Shown: piece by piece, positions 25,101-37,100 of the stretch
Numbering within the stretch: position 1 is the first letter of the stretch
Layout of the letters: each line of letters starts with the position of its first letter
NCBI GenBank assembly: GCA_963920525.1
Contig: OY986439.1
Location: forward strand, 4,636,501-4,700,500
Reading direction: 5' to 3'
DNA from: Dichetophora obliterata
Taxonomy: Eukaryota > Arthropoda > Insecta > Diptera > Sciomyzidae
Length of the DNA stretch: 64,000 nucleotides
Notes under the pieces: generated by a model
What the model was told of the DNA's origin: nothing
The model's database searches: none
The model's input: the letters and a program-made list of their open reading frames with translations, nothing else
Program-made: the position numbers and the translations under genes

Positions 25101-28100
25101 TCATTATTTTTTTTTATTATTTCTTCGTACAAATCGCCCGTAACGCCAGTTTGAAAATGCCCATATACCTAAATTCAGTACGATAGCTTTAAAAGTAAAT
25201 GAGTTTTCCGTTTGTTTGATACACGTAGTTTGAAGAGATGTTCTATAACATTTTGTTCAATAAAATAATCAATAAATTAAAAGCGAATATAGGATAATAA
25301 TTATTTATACGAACTACCAAGTAACAGTGGGTATAACAGCTAGTTATGAATATAACCCTTTTTTATACGGTATTTTTTGCACGATTTTGAATTAATCAGA
25401 TTAATTATTATTTTTATTTTATTCCTCTACAATAAAAATTATGTTAAAATTTTAAATTTTTTGATCAAAAATAAAATTTATTTTTTGATTTTTATTTTTC
25501 TGTTCAAGAATAATATTTTTTTTAGTTTTATTATTTTGCTGAAGAGTAAAAAGTGTTCCTCAATTTTTATTTTTTTTTTCTGAATTTCTAAATTTTTATT
25601 TTATGCTTGTAATTAAGAATTATTTGTTGAGTTTATTTTTTCGCTTAAAAATTAAAATCAGTTGTCGAGTTTTATTTATTTTTCCTTAAATATAAAACTC
25701 AAAACACCACAAAGCTTTGTTGTTGCTGGCGCATGCTCGCATTTCAATTCAGTCGATTTCCATTTCACACAAAATCTCAATTTTAGTGGATTGGAATGTA
25801 TCTAACAATATGCATCCTAACAATACACATAAATTCTGACCTTAACGATATTCTGAAACCCTCCAAACACACTTTACTAAGGCCGCGCTCATAGTGGGCG
25901 CTTTGGCTGAAGCTGAAGCATAAAGCTGCTTTGTCAAGCTTTTTTCGTTTATAGTGAACGCTTATTCAACGCTTCACAAAGTAGCTTATTGAGCTTATTA
26001 GTGTTCTTATGCTTTATGCTGTGGCTGAGATGCTTTGCTTTCATTTGTCTCTTTGGGAAAATAATGCTCTCAATTGCGTTTTGCAAACAAAACGAAAGAC
26101 TTTTTGTGTAATACGTAGATTCGCGATGATCACCAACGAAAGATCAACCTAATAACAAACGAAAGTTCAAAGGAACTTGAAAACACAAAGCATAACAACG
26201 GTGAAAAGTTCAGCACAAAAAGTACCCAAGATGTACGCAAGAACAACAAAAACTATGTAAACAAATGAGATAGAATACACAAGTGCATAAAACTGAAGCA
26301 CCACAAAACGAAACTTTACTACAAAAAATATCCCACAAATAAAAAAAATCACCGAAAATATTAATTTTATTTATTATTATTATTTAAATATTAAATATTG
26401 TATTATAAACAGGCAAAACAAATAAACAAAAATAGATAAAAATGCTCTACAACAAAGTATACGAAACAAAATTACTTTGCTGTGAGAACAAGCGAGATGA
26501 AGATATAAGCGCTGAAAAGCATTTGAAAAGAAGCTTTATGCTAGCTTTATGCTGGCACTATGAACACTTTGAGCTTTTTCCATATGATTATACACAAAGC
26601 GTTTTTCGGCTAAACCTCTCGGCTAAGCTAAAAGCGTTTACTATGAACGCAGCCTTACGCACACAAGGCGGGCATGCGCCAGCAACAAAAAAAGCGTTAA
26701 AAAAGGGACCCCAAAAATTGCGTTACCTAGAAGCCCCGACATAGTTAACGCGGCCCTGGATCTTGGGAATTAATTAAATTAATGCATATTTGGTTTTGGA
26801 ACGTTATCTAGAGCTTGAAATTCAAGATTTCTGTTAAGGACGAGGTAAGGTTTTAAACGCGAAAAAGGCATATTATGTTCATGGTTTTTTTGGAGATACG
26901 AATAATGTTGATTCATTTATTCCATAAACACGTTACAGTATAACATCTGAAGTATTTTTGGAAAAATGTTAAATTAAAAATATCTATAAATAATTCCGTG
27001 ACAGCGAGTCTCCGGAGGCGCCTCGAAAAAAAGTTGTTATGCTGTGCATACCAAAACTGGTTACCGGATCATCTGAAACAAAAAAATTTAAATGCGTTTG
27101 AAAGGTGATATGGTTACCTAGGTAGTGACGAAGACTTTCTTTTTCAGATTTTTTTTTATTTTTGGCAGCATTTGGAAGAGAAAAATGCGATCTTCGCTAA
27201 AAATTTCGGTGAATTTGTTGTTATTAAATGAAAAAAAATGGTAAAAAAGCTTTTCGTCACTACCTGTTGCTTTATGTGTAAAAATAGTGTTTCAAACTTC
27301 AAAGGATCGGTCAAGTAGATTTTGAGTTATAATGTTCACGAACTTCAAAAATACATTTGCGAGAAAATTGATTTAAAGTTTTTATTAGTGTGCGACCGAA
27401 TATTCGGATTCGGTATTCGGCATATTCGGCCGATATTTTAAACTTCGGCTTCGGGTTTGGCCAAAAATAGCCGAATATTTGCCGAATGTTTTTGCTTTTT
27501 TGTAACGCAAAAAAAATTTTATAATTTTTTTTGCATTTTTCAATAGCTTACTGTGTAAAATATATTCTAATGCTGGGTTTTCACTATGTCATTTTTATGA
27601 CGATACAAAAGTTTATCACCTGAAATATTACCTTAATAAAACACTAGAACATTTTCTTCATAGCTCAATTTAATAATTTAATTGTTTTTAATTTTTCAAT
27701 ATTGCCAAAGTAAGAAAAAAATGTCAACATGTTGGTTTTTTCAATTTGATTGACAACAACTGACCACTGAAATGACATAGTAAAAACCATGCATAAAAGG
27801 TTAAATAGAACTTCAATTTTTAACGAATCTTTATGTTGTTTTTGTCAAAATTCGAGTTATTAAATTATCAATGGACCCATGATAAATTTCATATTGGAAG
27901 TCAACAAAAAATTAACGAACATTTTCAGTAAAAATTACAAAAATTATACCATAATCACATTCATACTTTTTAGGAAAATATTTTGATTTTTTGTCTTAGA
28001 TGAATTTTGCGACCTGTAGGAAGGGCGCCATCTCAGTTTGTGTTTTAAGCACTGGTCCACGTCGCCCCGTGGCTTGTTGTAGTATATTAATTAAATAAAT

Positions 28101-31100
28101 ATTGCTTATAATCTGAACATTTTATACAATCTTCTTCAAAGTACTGTAAATATACCTAAAAAGTTTATAGTACCTACATAAGTACTTTTTCCAAAAAAAA
28201 CTAATGAAAATTGCATATTTTTCAGCCTATTTAACCAGACTGGACCCTTTATGATTGCCGTTTTTTGTACTGAAATAAAAGCAAGGCCTAAATTTTATAA
28301 TTTTTTTACTTGAAAAAATTTTGTTAGTATTCGCCTTCGGTCAAAAAGCAACATTCGGTCGGACACTAGTTTTTAAACTCGAACATCCCAGTATGAGGCC
28401 TGGTCGTTTAAAACGCTGTATCTTCGATAACTAGTTTTGCTCCGATTTACTTGTAATTTTGACACAATACTCTCGACATGTTGTAAATTCAGAAAAAAAT
28501 AAAATAAAAAAAGTATAGCAGTGAGGGGACTGCCGACCGCAGTGAAAACCTATATATAAAATATTAGTATTCACTGTAAGACTTGCCTGCCACGGACCGC
28601 TTACTGCTTTATAAACATTTTCATGCTAATCGGAAAAACTTTTTATATTAATCAGACTTTGATTATATTTTTTATTCAGATATCATTTTTATTTTATAAT
28701 AACACCAAATTATATTACAATAAATTACATTTAAATTGAATATTGCTGATATAAAAATAAAATACAGGGATTTTCACTATTGAATGAAAAATAATCCTCA
28801 TAAAATAAAATAAATTTTCTATTTTTTATATATGATATTTTGTTTGATGGGTCTTGAAGTCTCTTTTAATGCCTGCATTTGAGATCTTGCTACAAGGAAA
28901 ACAGAAAACATAGCAAGCAAAGTGCAGTTTATTTTCTGCACCCGATTTGATTTATTAATGTACATTATTTTCGTCTTTTATCATTTCATTATATTTTAAA
29001 TTATGGGTATTAATATAAAAAACAGAGTAACACATAAACAAAAATATAAATTAAACTTATTTAAATAATTAATATACACATAAAATTCGTATACATAGAA
29101 TTTGTACTTACATAAATTTTATTGAATTTAATTTACATTATTTTCACTGTTTGCGTCATTAATTATTGAATTATATTCTAAAAAGGATACTATAGGCGTA
29201 TGGTAGCTGAAATAAGAAACAAAAAATTGTTGGACGATGCAGTCCTAGTCATGATAAAATTATTATTAGGTAGCCTTGAAAACTACTTATTTTCTCACGA
29301 GCTACGACCATCGAAATTCACACAAAAGAAAACAATATAAAGTGCGTGTGTCACACACATTGGCAGCTTTCAGCGGAGTCAATAGTTGGCAACTGTTTTT
29401 TTTTAATTTGAGTGAGAAACCTTTGCAATTAAATGATCCATTCACAACAGGTGACTCCTCTGAAAGCGGTCAATATGTTTGACACACGTTCTCTATTTTG
29501 TTTTGTTTGACGATTGAAACACAAAATGTCACTCCTACCTATTACTTATTATATCATGGTCCCAGTCAGAGAATATGCTGGCGACATTTAAAAAACTACA
29601 AATGTTTTTATGTTGGCCATAAAACTCAAACACACGCTCTCGGATATTGGCTATCAGGCCCTCGGCTTTTTTCGTTTGACATGATTTTGACAGAATTGTA
29701 GGTATTGTCGAAAAGGAATTAAAACAAACACAGAATATATGGAGTACTTTTTAAAGTCTCTCCGTATCGAGCCTACCTGGTTAATATGCCTTGCTGAGAG
29801 CCTGGTAGTGTAGATCCAAAGGCGTCATTTAAAAACCTACTCGCTGTCATGGCAGAATAAACAGGTAGGTCCGGCTCGCTTAGGGCCTTCACGCGTTAAG
29901 GGCCAAAAAGACTACTACACAGACTGTTTGCGCAAACAAGACTTTTTCTCGTTATAGCGACGATTGCGGAGACTTGATTTTTTAGTTCAAACTCTATTAA
30001 ATTTTTCTTTTCTGCTTCCATTTTTATATATTTTCCTTCACGCACGTCTTCACTCTATAAAACTTTCGGGATTATGGTGTAATTTTTGTAAATAGTGCGG
30101 ACACGTGTGTTACATAAAACTATAAATTGCCGAGGAAGTGTTCAATTTACAAAAAAGCAAAAAAAACAAGTTTAACCAAAAATCAACTGCAAAACATGAA
30201 CACAAAGAAACTCGAGATGAACAGCTGATTTTGACAACTAGCTCGCTTTTCTCTGCTTTCTACTTCATTCCTCTCCGAATCGGCCCTACCTGGTTATTCT
30301 GCCATGCTCGCTGTCTGCATTGATGACGAGAGTTACTCGCAAAATGACGATGACGATGACGCAAACCAAAGATTTACCCTCTACCAAAATCGTTCAACGC
30401 GCCTAAAGAAGTTTTCACTTCAAAAATAGTTTTAAAACCATGCGACGCCATAATTTTTATTTCCTCTGTTTTTTGTTCAAAGTTCATTATAAATCAGCAG
30501 CAAATCATGTTAAAAACTGAGGAAGTAAGTATTTTTTCGAACTTTGCACCAAATTGCGCAGTTGTTTTTTGACTGAGAATTCAAGCTTGGTTTCCTCTGC
30601 AAGTGTGAAAACAATATTCATCTAACACTTGGCAGCATGTCTGGGAATTATTGCTGCACAGACTATCATCGATGAATAGCTAGCTAGCAAATAAAGCTTA
30701 GCTCATGTTTCGCATTCTTTGTCACTTACTAACTCCGGTCTGCATTATTGGTGGTGGTGGTGGTGGTGTTTTGGTGAGCTCTTTCAGTTATCATCTACCT
30801 TGTTCAAACACACGATGACTTCATTCTTAATGCCAGCTCCTTTTTTCTGCTTCTTCTCTTCTTCAAACATTGCCTCATTTCGGTAGTTATTCCTTATAGC
30901 CAGCCGGTCAAACCTTTGTTTACTTAAGCAAGCTGTTTCTTTTATTAATTAAACATTCTTTTTTTTTTAGATATGTTCATCAAGATAGACGCTTTCGTTT
31001 TAGGCGCATTCAATTTACTTCAAACACGAAACCATCAACACCCACCTATTCAAATTTTCATTTCTGTATCTCCTTGGCTTTGTGTATGTACGAATGAGCG

Positions 31101-34100
31101 TGTTGTGTGCTTGCGTTATTAACTGAATGGTTTGTTAATGGCCAGTCTGCTCCTCAACACCAATTAGTTATGTGGTTATACAGCACTTTGGGGCTCTTAT
31201 TATTTTTACCCCAAAATGTTGCATCAAATACTTAAACAATTCTTGGTTGTTTAGCTATCTTTCCAAGTGTTTTGTTTATATACAATTTGTAGCTAGCTGA
31301 GTGGAATACTTAATATACATAAATAAATAAATATCGTGTTTTTATGCTCTTCGTACGCTTTGTCAAAACTTCCACAGCCAAAAGTTTATTTTTTGACGCA
31401 TTCCACAGCCTAAACATGGCTTCCAGTTTTATTTATTGTACCTATAGTTTTTGTAGTTTTAGGCCTTGAATTTATGTAGAAACATTTTGATGCCTAAACA
31501 CAGCTTGGTCATTACTTAGTTGTTAGCACATTCGGCTGGTAAAGGTTGTGCTGTTGTTGTGGGTTGTCAGTCAGCATTTTCCATGATGTTAAAACGCTTT
31601 CATGCGTTGATGTTTAGTGTTTATTTTGGTTTTTTTTTGCCCACTTTGATGGAGTTTAGCTTTGTGCCAACTTCAGAGTCTTTCTACAGTTTTATATCTG
31701 TTTAGCACGTCTCTGTGAATGTAATTGATTCCGCTATTGGTGCGGAATCGATGAAATTCCATTGCATCACATGCCGAACGGCTTCTAGCAACCTGTTTGT
31801 TCTTCTTGTGAGTGAGCAGGGATTGAGTGAGCGCAAGCATGAAGCGCGTTATTTTTATGGCTTAACTGGTTTTATTAACTTGCAGTTGGTGATGGAAGAG
31901 TTGATTGAATATTTTTATACAATATTTATTTGCAGCTTTCCCACATCTATAAAATGTTTTTGTTTACCTACCATTTTGCAGGAATTCTTGATGTGTGTTT
32001 TACTTCATTAGAGTTCCAACCAGATTTGAATTAGAATCCGACACGCTTCAGCTGTATTCTACAATTGCAACAAGTGCAGCAGCGGCATGGAATTGCAAAC
32101 AAGTCAAGTGTTGCCAGTGCAGCTTTAAATTCTGTTCCTAACCATTCCCAATACGTTGTTATTGTTGTTTAATTTTGCTTGAAGATACTCTTCTGGATGG
32201 AGCTGGTGATGCACGCGCTCCAGTGCTGTTGTCGGCTTGGCTGCATTAAAGCGAAACAGTTACGTTTCATTTGTTCGCATTCTACGCTTGCGTGTCTGAA
32301 TGGGTGCGACAACAAGTTGCTGTTATAGCCGAGTTGCGCTGATTGATATCCGTTCCCTTGCGCATAGTTCCCAGGTTAGAGAATGATGTGGTTACACTGC
32401 GCCCCACTCAAGATCTTTCCATGCGTTCTTTGTGTTCGATTCAGACACATGGCAAGAGTTTAACGGCAAACGTAAAAGATATATCATTGTTCCATAAATA
32501 TCATTGTTGTAGCAGTTTTCTAACTGATTTGTTGATGTAGTTCAAATTGATCCTAACTCTAATTTGAGATACAGGGTATGTTCTTATGTTATTACGAACG
32601 ATCATATGTTATGGGTTTTTCCATTTTTGGTATTTGCAAGTTTTTTGTTACTTCGAATACATTTCATTTCATGTTTGCATTTTTCTTGTTTTACACTGCT
32701 TCGCATTGCTTTCTGATCTTTCGATCGACAACCAACGTACGATGCGGTTCGTTATAGCGAAGTTGTTGCAAAGTGTGGGGATCGTTCTAGGGTAACGAAT
32801 TCCTGCACGTCAACGTGAAGCAGCGTCAACGGAATTGTAGGTATACATATATACTATGTAGATTTTATTAAGGCTGGTTTTAAAACAACTTCAAGCTGAG
32901 AAGTTAAATCGTGTCGTCGATCAAATAAATTTATTAAGATTTTCAAACATTTCAACATTTTTATAAAAATCCAACTTCAATAATTTGAGCTTTCTGCTAT
33001 TTAAAAACTCACTCATTTAGTACTTTGCCAAATACTCTAGCACGTATGCCAGTTTGAATGAAATGTGCGAAAACTGTTAATTCAGCTTCAACCAGCCTCA
33101 CAGTTTCGACAGTGTCTTTTTTTTAACTTAATTTGTATGACATGCTTGTGACCTTAAATCATCAGTTCACTTTCCGTCTGCAGTTTATAAGTTTCTCTAT
33201 TTTATTTACCAGCAGCTTACATTCGAAGCACATATTCGTTAATTCTGTGTCGATAAACAATAACAGCTTAAGTCTGATATCAAAGTTTCGAGAAATGGTG
33301 CTTCAAAGTTTTCAGTCGCCATATAAGTTATATAAAAGGGTCTTTTGTTCTTGTGTCATAACTTTGTCTAAAGTAAGGTTAGAAGCTCTAGTTCCAATGT
33401 GTTTATAGTGCTATATGCGTAAAAATTCAACTATATCAATAACTCAGTTATGTCTTAAGTCGACTTAAGCTGTTGTTGCTTAGCCATAAAGATTTTCAAG
33501 TAGCTTTGCTTTAAAATAATTTAAAAAAATGATCATTATTGCGGTACAATTTTTGGCATTAACAACTGCGACCGATACAAAATTGTAGCATTTTTTATGG
33601 GTGCACCTAGGGCTTGCAATCCCGGGATCCCGGAGTTTTTCCGATCCCGACAGTCCCCGGATTTAAAATTTAAAATACCGGGATTTTCGGGATCCCGAAA
33701 TTTGGTTAGATTTTCAATAAAAATGAATACAAAAATATTTAAAGATAATATTTTTTAATATACGTGTAAAAATAGAAAAATAGTAGCTTGTTTTCAAACA
33801 TTTTTTTGAGGTACAAGGAGTTGTTATACTTTTTTGAAATTTATACGGGTTATTGTACTTAAAAACTACTTTAATAATTTTTTTTTAGCAATTTTCTGGC
33901 TTTTTATAGAGGTCGCTAAAAATGAAATTGAAAAAAACAACATCCAAAACTTTTCGATGGATATGGCCTTTCCCACGTATCTGACACAAACAAATCAAAT
34001 GTCATTTTAAAGTATAGGTCAATAATTGAGCATCCCACCTACGAACGACCCCCGGGGGTTTTTTGAAATTATAGTGAAAGTTTGAGTAAAAAGTTTTTAA

Positions 34101-37100
34101 AAAATAGATTTTTGCGCGCTTTTTTGTCAATTAAAAAAATAAGAGGAAACAGGTAATTGAGTTTAAGTGGGATGCTTAAAGGACAAAATTAGAACCAAAA
34201 TGCAATAAGATTCATTGAAATTGAAGCAATAAATTTTGAGTTATCTATCGAACCGTTTTGGATGTTTTTTTTTTTCATTTCATTTTTAGCGACCTCTACA
34301 GAAAGCCAGAAATTTGTTTAAAAAAAAAATTATTAAATTATTTTTATAAAGTATTTTTTATGTACAATAACTTGTATAAATATCAAAAATATATAACAAC
34401 TCCTTGTACCTCAAAAAAATGTTTGAAAACAAGCTGCTGTTTTTCCATTTTTGGAAATAACCTTAAATAAATAAGGTCTCTTCACCAAATAAGGCCCAAG
34501 CCTTAATAAGGCCCGATTTCTAATACGCACACTTATTTCATTCCCTGCAAAATGATTTTTTGCGCGTTTAAACATGTTCATATCTGCATCACGATGCAAA
34601 AAAAATTACTTCGATTGCGCATCTGCCTATGTCCAGCTTTGAATTAAAAATCAAGAGAGGTATTTTAACGAAAACAAAAAGGTTAATTGATCAAATCTAA
34701 CTGTGGTGTATTCCGAGAAAAACTTGATTAATGAAATTATATTGAAATTATATTGGGCCTTATTTAGACATGGTGGTCCTAATATAGCAAAAATCAGACC
34801 TTTTTAAAACCTTCTGAGCTGGATTTATTTTTTACTTTTTCATGCTTTATTTTTATGTTTTTGAAAAAAGAATTGAATAAACAAAAATACAAAATTGCAA
34901 AAATAAGTTTAAAAAACCCGTTTCTCTTCTGTCTGGTAAAAACCGTAAGGTTGGCCTTATTTGGGTAACTTACCTTATATAAAAATTTATAAAAATATAG
35001 TTCATAAAATAAAGTTAGCTAAAATATAGTTAACTTTAAAAATTATCTTCATCTTCTAATAATTCATTTATTATCACCACTGCTGCCAAAACGATGTACA
35101 TGCTATCCATTCGAAATTCTTTATCTTAATAAAGGCCGCTTTACATTATCCTACTGTGTGTTAACACATATCAAAATTTTCATGTGTGATAGAATGTGAG
35201 ATGGTGTAAACAACGGAGAGCAATGTGTGTTCGAGTCTGTTTTGATTTTTTTGGCTAGTCGTACCACATTTTATTTTTTGGTTTGTTTCTAACTTTATCA
35301 CACATTTTATCCCACCAGAGATGCATTTTACCATAAACTTTCTTGAAATTTATTATTTAAGTGAGAAAATTTTAAACTCGTAAGGTATTTTCAAATGGAA
35401 TAACAGAAGGAAGCAGTTTTACAGCTTATTGAACTTTGTAGAGGCTTAAAATGCATTAAAAACCGATTCATTAAAAACCGATTCAACAACATGTGGGATC
35501 GTGTAGCTGCAAAGCTTAATTTCAAGTTATTTAGCCATCACACAGTAAAGTTTATTTTAAATAATATAATAAAATAGTACCTTTTTTTAATAATTTTTAA
35601 AATGTTTTTTTAAAAATTGTCAGAAGACGATCTCTTTTTTGTGGTATTATTTTTAAGACTTGATCTGGACTTGTTTCTTTTTGAATAAGTGATTTCACCA
35701 ACTTTTTGAATTTATATCATTTCTTACACTAAAGCTCAGTCTAAATGGTCTGTGTTTTTTATGCAAATAAAAAAATTTATTCAATTTCTCAACTCCGACG
35801 TTTCGCTGGTTATTTTCCAGCTTCTTCAGGGAATTTTATTTATCTTAAAACAAATACAAAAGTGATATTGTAAGAATATAAAAACAATAAATACAATTAA
35901 TTTTTTAGATGAACAAGATTATAAGACAGAAGAACTTACAAATTTAAATTTTACATTAAAAACTTATGTGTCTGTGGATTTTTAATACAAAATAAAATTT
36001 AACTTTAAATTTAAACAAAATTTAAATTCAATTTCAAGCATTAAACAATTAGAATTTCACTATTCCTTTCACTATTTTTTTAGCTGTTCCTTTTTATAAT
36101 ATTTTTAAATTTTAAAGAACACTGTTTTCGTTTTTTAAGTATATTTTATTGTAAAAAACAAAATCTTTCAATTACAAAAATTATTTAAAATTTTTTCAGT
36201 ACAATTTTTCAGTTGTAGTCCCGGGATTTTCAAATCAACCCAAAATTGCAAGCCCTAATTGCACTTTAATTGTACTATGTATATTAAACTGCTTTTAAAA
36301 AATTTTAAAAATACATTTAAAATTTTTTTATATGTTATTATTGACATTTTGAATTGTACAACACAAAAAATTTTTTGAGATTATTTTACGATATTTTTTA
36401 GTGTTTTTTACGTCCAAAGTAGACACCTAAAAAAAGGTGTGTGGCTGGCCCGGGTGATTACGGCACTTGAAGTCATCTGAAACAAAAAATTTAAATAGAT
36501 ATTGTTTTGTAGTCTTGTCATTCTGGCAGGCAGTATATTTAAAAATGTTTATTAAAAAACCGGAATCCGGCGCGTTGCTGCCACGCCCCCGTTGCCAAAC
36601 TTTAATAAAATGTTATTAGTGAAACGGCACTTATAAATTGTGGTCGAATACCGAATTCCGAGGCTGTACGACCTATACTTCCTAAGCTATTCGATATTGC
36701 AAATTTGGGTTATGTGGGAGGTTCCACGCCTCCTTGTCTAACGCCCATAAAATGTTATCAGTGAAACGGCTCGTGTAAATTGTGTAAATTAAAAAAATGT
36801 TTAAATTAAAATGGAACGGAATGCTGAATTTGGACTGTATGATAGGGGCCACGCCCCCTTTTCCATCTTGGTATGTGTTTAATAACTTCCTAAATTTTCT
36901 TGAAAATTGGTTCAGACATGAACTAAATGGCCAAATTTTAGTATTTTACGATCAAAACCGTCTGAATATAAAAGTTATATTAATTTGTATCAAAACCTGA
37001 TATATACCCTTTTTTCTTGTCTATACGTGATCTACAAACATACATACATCAATTTTAATCCCCCACGTATAAAAAGTACGTATGGGGTATAAAAAATACG

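Larger units (their letters stand above)
19102..26758. mobile_element. Candidate hAT-type element of about 7.7 kb, heavily interrupted
   Basis: The left end CAGGGCCGGACTATCC at 19102 and the right end (minus strand CAGGGCCGCGTTAACTAT, ending 26758) share CAGGGCCG. Both carry GGGGCCCC-type sequence nearby, as in known hAT families. They are flanked by GAGCTTGG (19094-19101) and GATCTTGG (26759-26766), a 7-of-8 match to an 8-bp target duplication. No transposase frame is readable inside. The interior holds later insertions of Jockey-like, RTE-like and fold-back elements. The pairing of the two ends is inference; each could belong to a separate truncated copy. Confidence 0.5.

Noticed and set aside
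26442..26744. 100-codon frame near 26.5 kb
   Set aside because: Lies in the right arm of a fold-back element; no conserved domain.
31715..32011. 98-codon frame in the less AT-rich part of the Rip11 intron
   Set aside because: No known domain, no splice or start context, and similar lengths occur by chance nearby.
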